A stretch of 64,000 bases of DNA, taken from the NCBI GenBank assembly GCA_964412555.1, contig CAYPPG010000031.1:1-64000 (forward strand), read 5' to 3'. Source of the stretch: CAYPPG01 sp964412555 (lineage in GTDB: Bacteria > Hinthialibacterota > Hinthialibacteria > Hinthialibacterales > Hinthialibacteraceae). A model generated the notes under the pieces. It searched no databases and had not been told where the DNA came from. It saw only the letters and a list, made by a program, of their open reading frames with translations. Made by a program: the position numbers and the translations under genes. Shown here piece by piece: positions 17,243 through 26,317 of the stretch. Within the stretch, counting starts at the first letter, position 1. The number at the start of each line of letters is the position of its first letter.

Positions 17243-17302
17243 GGGCAATCACGTAGGATTGCCCCTACATCATGTAGTAGGGATAGACCTATGTATCTAT
17301 CC
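17243..17302. repeat. Palindromic repeat, family C, with an adjacent second palindrome
   Basis: GGGCAATC-ACGTAG-GATTGCCC (17243-17264) is followed after a short linker by GGATAGA-8 bases-TCTATCC (17281-17302). The second stem overlaps an in-frame upstream ATG (17291) of the next gene, an argument against that start. Confidence 0.8.
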
Positions 17303-17362
17303 GGTTTTGGGATAAGCCCGCTGCCTATTGCACGTCAAAGGAAGGGAGTGAGTGGAATACTG

Positions 17363-17902
17363 ATGGACGCCATACAATCAAGGGAATTGGAAAGCAAACA
17401 ATTGGCGGATTTGATTACCGAGATCTACGAGGAGCTTCGAGATCGATACGAAGTGCTGTCCATGCCGGATGGGGGGCACGGGATTTGTAAATATATCGGT
17501 TCCAACCCGGAAGCCCAGTATTACCTCACAAAAATGAGCAAAAAACGGGATGTCAAAAGAACCGGCTTGGGATTCGTCATTCAGCGCGCCGAGTTCCCCG
17601 ACCATTTTCGAATTCATTTCGATCTGGAAATCGGTCAAGACGTTGCCGGCAAGGATCCGAAGGATATCGTGGAAACCATGAACGTGTATGCGCAGAACGA
17701 ATATGGCACCCAGGCTCCCGAATTCATCATTTACATGCAGCCTGCGCACAGCGGGATGCGGGGGTGGGACAACAAGACATTCGTGGGTGTGGAATTCGAA
17801 GTCACTGACCGGGATTTCAATGCGATGAACAAAATGCGGAAAAAATTGTTGAATCAAATCTGGAAATTGTTCAATTCGGTGGATTATGCCTTGACGGAAT
17901 AA
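17363..17902 (+). CDS. Conserved-looking cytoplasmic protein of unknown function
   Basis: A 179-residue soluble protein (MDAIQSRELESKQLADLITE onwards) without signal or membrane segment. It looks like a compact alpha/beta domain: a helical start, then GGHGICKYIGSNPEAQYYLT, FRIHFDLEIGQDVAG, PEFIIYMQP and a basic helix near the C-terminus. The start at 17363 avoids the palindrome upstream; a GTG at 17348 directly after GGAAGGGA is an alternative. It is convergent with the methyltransferase gene. I do not recognise a family, and no catalytic motif stands out. Confidence 0.6.
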   Translation: MDAIQSRELESKQLADLITEIYEELRDRYEVLSMPDGGHGICKYIGSNPEAQYYLTKMSKKRDVKRTGLGFVIQRAEFPDHFRIHFDLEIGQDVAGKDPKDIVETMNVYAQNEYGTQAPEFIIYMQPAHSGMRGWDNKTFVGVEFEVTDRDFNAMNKMRKKLLNQIWKLFNSVDYALTE

Positions 17903-17958
17903 TGCCTTATTTAACATACCTAAAAGATACAATTTCATCGTTCCTTATCATTCCCTTT

Positions 17959-18684
17959 TCATTTAGAATCCATTTCTTGCTTTCGGCCAAGTGCCTTGAG
18001 GAGACCCATCATATATTCATATTCGGGAATGGAGAGATTAAGGCGTTGGATCAGGCAGCGCAGAATTTCAATTTGATGATCGCGCCTTCCCGATTTGAAA
18101 AACTCTGTCCGATCCAATACTTCGATAAAACGATTGACAGTCCGTTGAATATCCGCATGAGCGGCATAAGCAACCTCATCATTTTTTAAAGCGGTGTTGA
18201 TTTTGTACTGTTTGCTCAGTTCATACAGTATGACGGTCACGGCATGGGATAAATTCAAACTGAAATCATCTGCCGCCAGGGGAATCGAAACGAGACAATC
18301 GCAGAGATGCTTATCTTCGTTCAGCAAGCCGAAATTTTCCGAGCCGAATACGAGAGCGATGCGTTTATCAAACGACTCGGAAGACAGCCAGGATTCCAAA
18401 TCGATTTGAGGCCGTTTAAATTTGTAATATCTACGGGTAAAACCGATTACCCTTTGACAATCCTCGACCGCTTTTGTCAGTGAAGGCACCGTTCGCGAGC
18501 ACTGCAGTACTTTTCTCGATCCGCAGGCGGTTTTGTACGCGGGGGAATCCTCGTTCCATTCAAATTCCGGCGCCACAAGAATCAGCGAATCGAAACCGAA
18601 GGCGGTCATCGAACGGGCGACAAATCCAACGTTTTCCGCAATTTTGGGGCGGACAAGTACGATATGAGAAAGAAAATGTTGCAT
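17959..18684 (-). CDS. TrmJ-like tRNA 2'-O-methyltransferase (SpoU family)
   Basis: A 241-residue SPOUT-class methyltransferase that would methylate a ribose 2'-OH, probably in tRNA. Seen: motif 1 IVLVRPKIAENVGFVARSM, motif 2 ALVFGSENFGL, and motif 3 IPLAADDFSLNLSHAV, which form the S-adenosylmethionine-binding knot. The C-terminal tail (about 80 residues, helical) resembles that of TrmJ. The start at 18684 is set by family length; the frame extends to 18741 without a better ribosome site. It is divergent from the transporter gene at 18799, with a short shared upstream region. Confidence 0.82.
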   Translation of the reverse strand: MQHFLSHIVLVRPKIAENVGFVARSMTAFGFDSLILVAPEFEWNEDSPAYKTACGSRKVLQCSRTVPSLTKAVEDCQRVIGFTRRYYKFKRPQIDLESWLSSESFDKRIALVFGSENFGLLNEDKHLCDCLVSIPLAADDFSLNLSHAVTVILYELSKQYKINTALKNDEVAYAAHADIQRTVNRFIEVLDRTEFFKSGRRDHQIEILRCLIQRLNLSIPEYEYMMGLLKALGRKQEMDSK

Positions 18685-18798
18685 GATATGTATGACTATA
18701 ACGCTCACCTGTAAGGGTTGAAAAGAGATGTTGTGCTTCATATGATTGAATGATATACACCAAAATATTTATATCTTTCGGGAGCGAAGGAGACAACT

Positions 18799-20559
18799 AT
18801 GCCAGAAGAAAAAGTGACGAATGAAAATCAAGCAACCGACGCCGTGTCAGAATCGGGGATGTCCGGATGGACCGATTTGTATAAGAAGGAAGATTATTGG
18901 GCGATCTGGCTCGGATTCGGATTGATTGTGATTGCCATGCTGATTTTTATGCCCAATCCACCGGAAGGGATGCGGGAGACCATCCAAGAATCCAATGCGA
19001 TCATGGAACAAGAAGCCGAGAAAGCCCCCTTTAAGACGATTGCTTGGTATCAAGCGAACGATGCCAAAGAAAAACTCAAAGCGTCCAGCGAACCCTTTGC
19101 GAAAACAATCTCAAAATGGATCAGTAAACCCCATGGCTGGAGCACAAATCCACTCAATTCATTGGTATTAAGCGATGAAGAGGCACAAGCCAAAGAAGCC
19201 AAAGCGGTGGAAAAGTACAATGCCGCTCAAGAGAAAACGGCGACTCTTTTCGAAGAAGCAAAACAGGCGGAAGCGGCGGCGGAAGCGGAAAATTTCAATA
19301 CTGTCAGTTTAAATCAAGAGGCTAAAGAAGCCATCACGCAATGGAGAAATGCGAAAAGCGCCGAATCATCCGCGAAAAAGAAAGCGAGTGTCAGTAGTTA
19401 CAATCAAATCGGATATTTGATCGTTCTCGCGATCTTACTGGGAATCTTCTTCGGGATCGGAATGTTCTTCATGGATCAGCCATTTTCGAAATTTTTGGGA
19501 GGATTTTTCTTTGTCTTTCTCATCGCGATCATCGCTTATGTGTTAGAAGGTCAATCCATGATGAAAGCGTACGGTATCGGCTATGCGGCATGGGCGATCA
19601 TTATCGGGCTTATTATCAGTAATACAATCGGAACTCCGAAATGGGTGATGCCGGCCGTGCAGACCGAGTATTATATCAAAACTGGCTTGGTTTTATTGGG
19701 AGCGGAGATTCTATTCGGAAAAATCCTTGCCATTGGAACCCCGGGGATCTTTGTCGCATGGGTCGTCACTCCTATCGTCTTGATCAGCACTTATCTTTTG
19801 GGACAGAAAATCATCAAAATCCCGTCCAAGACTTTAAATATTACCGTTTCGGCGGACATGTCCGTCTGCGGAGTCTCCGCCGCGATTGCCACGGCTGCGG
19901 CTTGTAAAGCCAAAAAAGAAGAATTGACGTTGGCGGTCGGTATGTCGTTAATCTTTACCTCGATCATGATGATCATAATGCCTAATTTTATTCTTTTGGT
20001 CGGAATGGATCATGTTCTCGGCGGCGCCTGGATGGGCGGAACAATCGACGCAACCGGCGCCGTGGCGGCGGCGGGTGCATTTTTGAGCGACCGTGCATTA
20101 TATGTGGCGGCCACCATTAAAATGATTCAAAACGTGCTTATCGGAGTGATCGCATTTTGTGTGGCTGTTTATTGGTGCTGCAAAGTGGATCGCCAACCCG
20201 GCTGCCGTGTAAGCGCTTGGGAAATCTGGTATCGTTTTCCGAAGTTTGTCCTCGGTTTTATCGGCGCTTCCATTATATTTTCCATCATTTATCAAATGCT
20301 CGGTTCGGACGTGGGGTACACATTGATCGACAATGGTGTTATTCGCGGATTCACCAAAACGTTTCGGGGATGGTTCTTCTGCCTGGCCTTTGTCAGCATC
20401 GGATTGGCCACGAATTTCCGTGAATTGAGAGAATATTTCAAGGGCGGGAAACCGCTTATCCTGTACGTTTGCGGGCAGTCATTGAATATTCTTCTGACAT
20501 TAATAATGGCTTACATCATGTTTTATCTCGTATTTCCCGATATTACCGCCAATATTTAA
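18799..20559 (+). CDS. YeiH/UPF0324-type putative sulfate exporter with extra N-terminal coiled-coil domain
   Basis: A 586-residue inner-membrane protein. The C-terminal 390 residues match the YeiH (UPF0324, PF03601) family, seen in SADMSVCGVSAAIATAAACK, GGAWMGGTIDATGAVAAAG and LATNFRELREYFKGG, with about ten membrane segments. Usual members have about 340 residues; this one has some 200 more at the N-terminus: a membrane segment (YWAIWLGFGLIVIAMLIFMP, near 32-51), then an Ala/Glu/Lys-rich helical region (roughly 60-200, many KEAKAVEKY-like heptads) and a second hydrophobic entry. This resembles a periplasmic coiled coil between two membrane anchors. The ribosome site is AGGAG. Sulfate as substrate is only the family's predicted role. 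Confidence 0.82.
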   Translation: MPEEKVTNENQATDAVSESGMSGWTDLYKKEDYWAIWLGFGLIVIAMLIFMPNPPEGMRETIQESNAIMEQEAEKAPFKTIAWYQANDAKEKLKASSEPFAKTISKWISKPHGWSTNPLNSLVLSDEEAQAKEAKAVEKYNAAQEKTATLFEEAKQAEAAAEAENFNTVSLNQEAKEAITQWRNAKSAESSAKKKASVSSYNQIGYLIVLAILLGIFFGIGMFFMDQPFSKFLGGFFFVFLIAIIAYVLEGQSMMKAYGIGYAAWAIIIGLIISNTIGTPKWVMPAVQTEYYIKTGLVLLGAEILFGKILAIGTPGIFVAWVVTPIVLISTYLLGQKIIKIPSKTLNITVSADMSVCGVSAAIATAAACKAKKEELTLAVGMSLIFTSIMMIIMPNFILLVGMDHVLGGAWMGGTIDATGAVAAAGAFLSDRALYVAATIKMIQNVLIGVIAFCVAVYWCCKVDRQPGCRVSAWEIWYRFPKFVLGFIGASIIFSIIYQMLGSDVGYTLIDNGVIRGFTKTFRGWFFCLAFVSIGLATNFRELREYFKGGKPLILYVCGQSLNILLTLIMAYIMFYLVFPDITANI

Positions 20560-20577
20560 ACAAGATAGGTAAAAAAC

Positions 20578-20814
20578 ATGAATCGAGAAAAGAGAACACA
20601 CAAAATATACCGCTGGATGCAACTGTTTTTTTCTTTCTTCCTGTTGTGGCTGTTTATTTTCGTAGTGGCTCCTCTGGGAGAAAGAATCGAGTCTGTAGAC
20701 ACGTTTCACCGGCATATTCGAGAAAAGAACATCGATGCGTCTGCGCTGTTTTATACGGAAATACAGGAGTTTTCCGATGCGGACAATTCTATTCGGAACA
20801 CCATGAAATATTGA
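20578..20814 (+). CDS. Small single-pass membrane protein, probable partner of the YeiH-type transporter
   Basis: A 78-residue protein beginning 18 bases after the transporter stop, so almost surely co-transcribed. A basic N-terminus (MNREKRTHKIYRWMQ) precedes one hydrophobic segment (LFFSFFLLWLFIFVVAPLG, about 16-34). The outer tail, about 44 residues, is acidic and ends DADNSIRNTMKY. The positive-inside rule places the tail outside the cytoplasm. It has no known family that I recognise; the position suggests a small accessory subunit. Confidence 0.6.
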   Translation: MNREKRTHKIYRWMQLFFSFFLLWLFIFVVAPLGERIESVDTFHRHIREKNIDASALFYTEIQEFSDADNSIRNTMKY

Positions 20815-20845
20815 AATTGGAATTCAACATATGAACAATTATTCT

Positions 20846-20869
20846 GGGGCAATCACATAGGATTGCCCC
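20846..20869. repeat. Palindromic repeat, family C
   Basis: GGGGCAATC-ACATAG-GATTGCCCC, perfect 9-bp arms, 31 bases after the small membrane protein gene. The same loop type is found at 17243. Confidence 0.85.
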
Positions 20870-20900
20870 CTTTTGTCATAAGGTAGGCGTAAATTTCTGT

Positions 20901-21099
20901 CACCCTTTCAGGGTGATGTTAAAAGTCGTACATCATTTTTCCAGGGGCGTTGCCCACTGGCTATCTTCTTTAACCCCGTTGGGGTTTTTTAAAAGTTATC
21001 TTCTTTAATCCCGTTGGGGTTTTTTAAAAGTTATCTTCTTTAATCCCGTTATGGGGTTTTTTAAAAGTTATCTTCTTTAATCCCGTTGGTGTTTTTAAA
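20901..21099 (+). repeat. Composite three-stem element, copy 2, with tandem expansion of stem 3 (family F)
   Basis: Stem 1 CACCCT-TTC-AGGGTG (20901-20915), stem 2 at 20941-20960 (CCAGGGGCGTTGCCC plus ACTGG), linker CTATCTTCTTTAA, stem 3 CCCC-GTT-GGGG (20974-20984) followed by six T. The last stem with its linker is then repeated three more times with a period of 35-37 bases (AAAAGTTATCTTCTTTAAT at 20991, 21026 and 21063); the later copies have decayed stems. As CCCCGTTGGGG plus T run, the array should end transcription from the transporter operon. The rest of 20815-21215 contains no gene. Confidence 0.85.
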
Positions 21100-21215
21100 A
21101 GCCAATTTCCGCTCCATAATTCCGCAAGCGAATTTGTTTGTGGATTTTCTGATTCCACCGATTCGACCAAGGCAGCGAGCATGATGTTATCCGTTCCTCT
21201 TCAACCTGCTTGTTC

Positions 21216-22361
21216 CTATGACGTATGGGAGGGAGTTTTGGATTTAAATAATTTCGGAATCGTGAAAAAAACGGTACAAATCACTAAAGCAGGCCATAGA
21301 GCGCGTGGAAAAAGGGCAAGATGAAACCACATCAGAATGATCCCGATGACGGCATAGCCGCGTAATTCTTGAAGGAAACTGTTCAGGCCGACTCCACTCA
21401 AAATGAACATTATAGGAAAAGCATAAAATGGTAAACGATAGTAGTCGTTGGCAACAACCATTTGAAGTGCACAAAGAGCCACATAGACAATAGAAAGAAT
21501 CTTGAGACGTGTCGAGATATAAAAGAAACCGATCAGGGCAAATCCCCATAAAAAAGGCAGCATTTCCCGATAGATCACAGGTGACCAAAGTATTGCAAAT
21601 CCTTGTTGGTCAAAAATTTCTCGTATCGATTCCCGCAAAATAACATTATCTGTTCCACTGATCATTTTATAAAAATATTGATCACTCAATTTCGGCCAAA
21701 CGAAGAAGATCAATACAGAATACATGATCGCCGGAAACGCACAGAACAAACAAGATAGCACAGAGCGAATGGATTCTCTTTTATTGAACCAAGCGATGCA
21801 AATGACAGGCAAAATCATCAATGATTCAGGACGGTTCATTGCACCGAGCATCAAAGCGGCCATGGTCATACCACGATTGACGATCAAAAAACTAAAGAAA
21901 GTAACAGTCAAAAAACTAAAGCTAAGCGGATCCACATACCAGGCATTGGCAACAATAAATCGAGAAGTCGGAGCCAGAAAGAATGCAGGTAGTAAAGCAG
22001 CAATGGCATAACGGTTCACGCTGAACAAACGAAGAAGAATCCATAATAAAACTCCACTCCCACAATACGCGATAAATGCGACGATACGAAATCCTGTATC
22101 GATATTTCCAGGAAGGCAATAGACGAGAAGGGGGGTCAGAATGCGAGCGCCGTACGGAAAGTGAAAAAAGTGAAATGGCGCTTTGGCCATATTGTAATAA
22201 ATCTCCACAGGATTTGTTTCTTGCAAAGGAAAGAGTAAAAATGTAAACCATGTCAAGATCGAGGAAACAACCAAAGCCAGCAGGATATCGAAGCGGGAAA
22301 TATACTCTACAGCCGAAGAGGGAAGAATAGAATGCTCACAACGATACCAATTCAATTTCAT
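21216..22361 (-). CDS. Polytopic membrane protein, GT-C glycosyltransferase-like
   Basis: A 381-residue protein with about nine to ten hydrophobic segments and short loops. The first extracytoplasmic loop (LFPLQETNPVEIYYNMAKAP, then FHFFHFPYGARILTPLLVYCLP) and the repeated YGAR, RFIVANAWYVDPLSF pattern recall dolichol-phosphate-type GT-C enzymes, though the usual Asp-Asp or Glu-Asp pair is not obvious. Its start overlaps the stop of the preceding membrane protein gene by four bases (ATGA), so the two are coupled. It is the last gene of a minus-strand group starting with the lytic transglycosylase. Function is unknown. Confidence 0.6.
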   Translation of the reverse strand: MKLNWYRCEHSILPSSAVEYISRFDILLALVVSSILTWFTFLLFPLQETNPVEIYYNMAKAPFHFFHFPYGARILTPLLVYCLPGNIDTGFRIVAFIAYCGSGVLLWILLRLFSVNRYAIAALLPAFFLAPTSRFIVANAWYVDPLSFSFLTVTFFSFLIVNRGMTMAALMLGAMNRPESLMILPVICIAWFNKRESIRSVLSCLFCAFPAIMYSVLIFFVWPKLSDQYFYKMISGTDNVILRESIREIFDQQGFAILWSPVIYREMLPFLWGFALIGFFYISTRLKILSIVYVALCALQMVVANDYYRLPFYAFPIMFILSGVGLNSFLQELRGYAVIGIILMWFHLALFPRALWPALVICTVFFTIPKLFKSKTPSHTS

Positions 22362-23074
22362 GATTTCCCCAAAAGCACAATATGAGTAATGTATAATACA
22401 GTAGGTTCATCCGAAAAAAAGATCATATAAAAATAATCCGCTTCTTCCCATGGAACGGGAAAAATATCTTTGTCATAGTAGGTCGGAAGATTCAAATAAC
22501 TGGATAACTGATCGGGACTGGAGAAAAAGAAGCGTCTTGCACATTGCAAATCCATCATTTCTTCGACAGTATGGGATTCCTTTGAAAAACCATAGTATAA
22601 CTTCGGTGCCCCTTTATGATAATCAGAGATCAAAATCCCAAATTGCTTGCATCGATGAAGGGCCGGAAGTTCACTCATGGGAACCATCAATCCGGCAATT
22701 TTTCTTGGTAAAATATTGATTTCAATTGCATCTTCCCGACCTTTTTCTGTTTCTATTTTTCGATCCAGTGTTATATTCTCCGAATTGATCAGGAGATACT
22801 GTGAGGATTCACCTTGTTGAGCATCGATGAAATTCCGCACCAGGTTTTCTACGATGATTTGGGGACGTAATGTTGAACCTTGAATAAAATAATAAACGAC
22901 AAACGAACAGAGAATCGCCGTGAGAATATAGCCGAGCAAAGAAAAAATATGCTCATATGCATAAGAAGTCAACATCGGTTTTTCTAAAACCGGTTTAGAA
23001 AAGGAAGAAGATTGGGGGGATCCTGAAAAAGGCAAAATACGTTCTGTTTGTCTTTTTTTTCTTTTTCGGCTCAT
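22358..23074 (-). CDS. Single-pass membrane protein with extracytoplasmic domain, unknown
   Basis: A 238-residue protein. A basic N-terminus (MSRKRKKRQTER) and a Ser/Pro-rich stretch precede one membrane segment near residues 44-64 (SLLGYILTAILCSFVVYYFI). The remaining 170 residues form an extracytoplasmic domain with aromatic-rich strands (KLYYGFSKES, YYDKDIFPVPWEEADYFYMIFF). The gene begins eight bases after the recN stop and overlaps the next gene by four bases, so it is tightly coupled to both. I recognise no family; pairing with the GT-C-like protein hints at an envelope role. Confidence 0.6.
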   Translation of the reverse strand: MSRKRKKRQTERILPFSGSPQSSSFSKPVLEKPMLTSYAYEHIFSLLGYILTAILCSFVVYYFIQGSTLRPQIIVENLVRNFIDAQQGESSQYLLINSENITLDRKIETEKGREDAIEINILPRKIAGLMVPMSELPALHRCKQFGILISDYHKGAPKLYYGFSKESHTVEEMMDLQCARRFFFSSPDQLSSYLNLPTYYDKDIFPVPWEEADYFYMIFFSDEPTVLYITHIVLLGKS

Positions 23075-23082
23075 CGTATTCT

Positions 23083-24810
23083 CTATTTCGATTTAGAGGA
23101 TTTCAAGAGTTCACGGGCGTAGCGTTGCGAAGCGCTGGAATCTTCCCGCCCGAGCATGCGGGCTAGTTCTTTTTCTCTTTCTTTCCCGCTGACCATCGTG
23201 ATCAAACTCGTCAACCGTCCTTCCCGTTCTTTCTTCTCGACGCGGAAGTTTCGATTTGCCCGAGAAGCAATATGGGGCAAGTGAGTAATACAAAAAACTT
23301 GTTTTTGTTCGCATAAAGTGGTCAACTGTTCTGCAACGGCATTGGCGGTTTCACCCCCCACTCCTACGTCAATTTCATCAAACACCATGGTCGGGACAGC
23401 GTCAGCTTCTCCGAAAGTACATTTCAACGCCAGCATGACACGTGAGACTTCACCGCCAGACGCGATTTCGCGTAAAGGACGCGGGGGACGATCGGGGATG
23501 GTTGTCAATAGAAATTCGATTTCATCCGTTCCGTCAGCATGGAAGAGTACCGGTTGCCGCTCTCCGATTTCCAGTCCTTTCTCAGCATAACGATAGTTGA
23601 CATCAATGCGGAACTGAGCGCCTTCCATTCCCAGAGCCGCCAATTGGGAAGTTACACGGGAAGAAATGAAGCAAGCGTTTTTTCCCCTTTTGCGATGAAG
23701 TTCTTTTCCTTTTTGAATGAGGATTTCGCGTACCTGTTTTTCTTTTTTCAAAAATTGATCGCGAATTTCATCCGTGTTTTCAAGGCTGGAGAGTTCTCCT
23801 GCGATTTCGGTACGGTATCGAAGAATCTCTGTGATACTGGTGCCATATTTGCTTTTCAAGTTTTTGATCAAAAACCATCGTTGTTGTGCTGTGTCCATTT
23901 CCGAAGGATCGAAGTGTAATGATTGGGAATAAGATTGGAGTTCCCGGGCAATCTCATGCAGAGCAATACCGACCGGTTTCCAGTTCTCGACAAGAGGAGA
24001 AAGCGAGGAATCCAGTTCTGCCATATCCTGCAACAAATTCTCAAGACGGTCCAATTCATCGATAATCGGTTTTTGTGGTTCACAGCCTTCCGTGAGTGCG
24101 TCACAGATGGTGCAGCAATTTTCGTTCAATTTTTCAGCATGTTTGTATATTTGAAGCTGAGAGGCTAGTTCTTCTTCTTCACCTTCCCGAAGTTGTGCGG
24201 AATCGATTTCCTCGATCTCGAAGCGTAGGGCCGCCGCTCTTCTCTTCCGTTCTCTCTCATTTTTTTCCAGATGGAATAAGCGTTCATGAATATCCATCCA
24301 TTCGCGATAAAGGATTTGGTATGCTTCGAATAAATGGGTGTAGTCTCCGAATCGATCAACCAAGGGCCGATAAGCGGCTTTATGAAGAAGGGATTGATGT
24401 TCATGTTGTCCATGTAAATCCAAAAGAAGGTTTCCCAGTTCGGACAATTTTTTGAGTAGACATTGCGTATTGTTGATGTAGATACGATTTCGGCCTTCTG
24501 CGGTAATAATTCGTCTTATGATGACCGTATTTTCCTCAAAAGGAATCCCGGCGTTTCCAAGAATCGTATGGACTTCATGGAATACAGTATCTTTCGATGA
24601 GAATTCGAAAACCGCTTCGACAACCGCTTCTTGATTCGTATCTCTTACCACTTCAGAAGAACTTCGTTCTCCAACAACCAAATTCAGAGCGTCAATGACC
24701 ATCGATTTTCCAGCTCCGGTCTCCCCGCTCAACACGTTCAATCCGGGATGAAAATCAATTCGGCAATCGTCGATCAGAATAAAATTCGTAATGCGCAAAG
24801 AAAGAAGCAT
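23083..24810 (-). CDS. recN: DNA repair ATPase RecN
   Basis: A 575-residue SMC-like ATPase acting in double-strand break repair. Walker A is GETGAGKS (29-36) following the classic MLLSLRITNFILIDD start; ENRNTVIIRR-like text is replaced by EENTVIIRRIITAEGRNRIYINN. The coiled-coil arms run from about 150 to 370. The C-terminal head shows EIASGGEVSRVMLALK (signature) and VFDEIDVGVGGETANAVAEQL (Walker B and D-loop), then CITHLPHIASRANRNFRVEK. Length is normal for RecN. It lies 98 bases downstream of the lytic transglycosylase and eight bases before a membrane-protein gene. Confidence 0.95.
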   Translation of the reverse strand: MLLSLRITNFILIDDCRIDFHPGLNVLSGETGAGKSMVIDALNLVVGERSSSEVVRDTNQEAVVEAVFEFSSKDTVFHEVHTILGNAGIPFEENTVIIRRIITAEGRNRIYINNTQCLLKKLSELGNLLLDLHGQHEHQSLLHKAAYRPLVDRFGDYTHLFEAYQILYREWMDIHERLFHLEKNERERKRRAAALRFEIEEIDSAQLREGEEEELASQLQIYKHAEKLNENCCTICDALTEGCEPQKPIIDELDRLENLLQDMAELDSSLSPLVENWKPVGIALHEIARELQSYSQSLHFDPSEMDTAQQRWFLIKNLKSKYGTSITEILRYRTEIAGELSSLENTDEIRDQFLKKEKQVREILIQKGKELHRKRGKNACFISSRVTSQLAALGMEGAQFRIDVNYRYAEKGLEIGERQPVLFHADGTDEIEFLLTTIPDRPPRPLREIASGGEVSRVMLALKCTFGEADAVPTMVFDEIDVGVGGETANAVAEQLTTLCEQKQVFCITHLPHIASRANRNFRVEKKEREGRLTSLITMVSGKEREKELARMLGREDSSASQRYARELLKSSKSK

Positions 24811-24908
24811 GAATCAGCCCGAACATGTATTTGCTCAATGAGATTATTCTCCACCGAACGGGACAAAGAGAAAAGGTGAAGATTGAAAATCTTATCAAGA
24901 AATACAGG

Positions 24909-25772
24909 TTAGGGAAGCAAATCGGGAGAGTCGGCTTGAACTAGAAGAGTTTCATGAGGGTAGGAAGCGATTAGATCGGTAACCGGTATATCTTGTTTTT
25001 GTTGATCCTGAAGGAGTTGGCGGTAGGTCGTTAAAATTTTCTTGGCATATTTTTTCGGTAATTGTCCGCCTTCATCCAATCGTTTTTCGAGAAGATTTGG
25101 CCCAAGGTTGTAGGCATAGATCGCTTTTTCGAGGTTTTTGTATTTCAATAAAAGATTGGTGAAATACAGAGTGCCTAATTGGATGTTTCCTTCAATATCA
25201 CGATAATTCGGAAGAGTAATATCCTCGTCCGAGTCCGATCCAATGAGTTTCGGATCCTCCATCACTCGTTCCGCCAATGCTTTGCCGGTCGTTGGCATGA
25301 GTTGCATCAATCCTTGAGCGCCCTTATGAGAGCTGACCCAGGGACGCAAGGATGATTCGGTGGACATCAGAGCCAATAGAAAGAATGGATCATGACCGTA
25401 CTTTCGGCTTTCCTCATCGACGGTTTTCGCGATGACCAGTTTCTCTTGTTCTGTTGTATCGGCGCTACTCAGCCTGCGAATGGCTTTGAGGATTTCAAAG
25501 CGTTTTTCCAATTGTTCGATTTGTTGCCTGTTTTGCTGAAGATACAAATCGCGTTCTTTGATTTGATTTTGAAGTTCGAGTTCGATACGCCGAAATTTTT
25601 CGACTTCATTGTCCTTTTTGATGATCCAGTATACGGAACCACCTGCATAGACGGTCATGGTCAAAAAGACCACAAAAAGCCAAGATGCCGGAATACGGAT
25701 GTACTGAGAACCGCCGTACATGCGCCTTTGCCAGGAAGAACGTTTCCATATGCGCCAAAGCGTTTTTCTCAT
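24909..25772 (-). CDS. Membrane-anchored lytic transglycosylase (SLT domain)
   Basis: A 287-residue murein-cleaving enzyme. A basic N-terminus and one membrane segment (about 30-50) anchor it, a coiled coil follows (54-100, with EVEKFRRIELELQNQIKERD), then the goose-lysozyme-like SLT fold: catalytic Glu139 in ALMSTESSLRP, the GAQGLMQLMP loop and AIYAYNLGPNLLEKRL, the AYN-G motif of the family. It should cut the glycan strand of peptidoglycan in the periplasm, releasing 1,6-anhydro-muropeptides. It heads a minus-strand group with recN and two membrane proteins. GAGGGT precedes the start codon. Confidence 0.88.
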   Translation of the reverse strand: MRKTLWRIWKRSSWQRRMYGGSQYIRIPASWLFVVFLTMTVYAGGSVYWIIKKDNEVEKFRRIELELQNQIKERDLYLQQNRQQIEQLEKRFEILKAIRRLSSADTTEQEKLVIAKTVDEESRKYGHDPFFLLALMSTESSLRPWVSSHKGAQGLMQLMPTTGKALAERVMEDPKLIGSDSDEDITLPNYRDIEGNIQLGTLYFTNLLLKYKNLEKAIYAYNLGPNLLEKRLDEGGQLPKKYAKKILTTYRQLLQDQQKQDIPVTDLIASYPHETLLVQADSPDLLP

Positions 25773-26317
25773 GATTTTACCCTCAATTTCAAATTCAATA
25801 TCATAGATACAACTTTTGACCTATGATTTTATAAGCTTCAATGTTTATAAACTATACATACCTATAATATTTTGTCAAATGGACATACTCAATACGGTAC
25901 GACAAAGCAAAATTTATGCCTTGAATCACAACCATTGTTCTATTCGCTCAACCTCACTGCTATTGAAAATACTCTTTACAAAATGGATGAAAGGCTTATC
26001 GAGCCGATATACTTGAGAAAGAACGATAAATAAAACGCATAGTAACGATATCACGGGATAGATATAAAGTCATTTTCCTTTTGAAAAAACGTGAAAAAAC
26101 TTCACAAGAATGCGTACTCCTTATCTTCTAATACTTATCAAAGTGAATTTTGTTTCAATTTGACACTAAAAATGTGTAAAAAAAACTCAATCAGGAAGGT
26201 ATGCAGAAATCAACCGAATGATTTCTTTGCTGACAGTCACAAGATGAATGTCACAATCCATCTCTTTTTTAAAAAAGAGCGAGAAGAAAAGCAAGCAGGA
26301 AGAAACAAGTTGTCAAA
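25773..26317. other. AT-rich intergenic region, no gene seen
   Basis: About 545 bases between two genes on the minus strand. It is clearly more AT-rich than its neighbours. Short frames on both strands lack ribosome sites and recognisable protein. The promoter of the lytic transglycosylase gene should lie here, but I cannot place a convincing -35/-10 pair, and no hairpin with a T run is evident. Confidence 0.6.
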
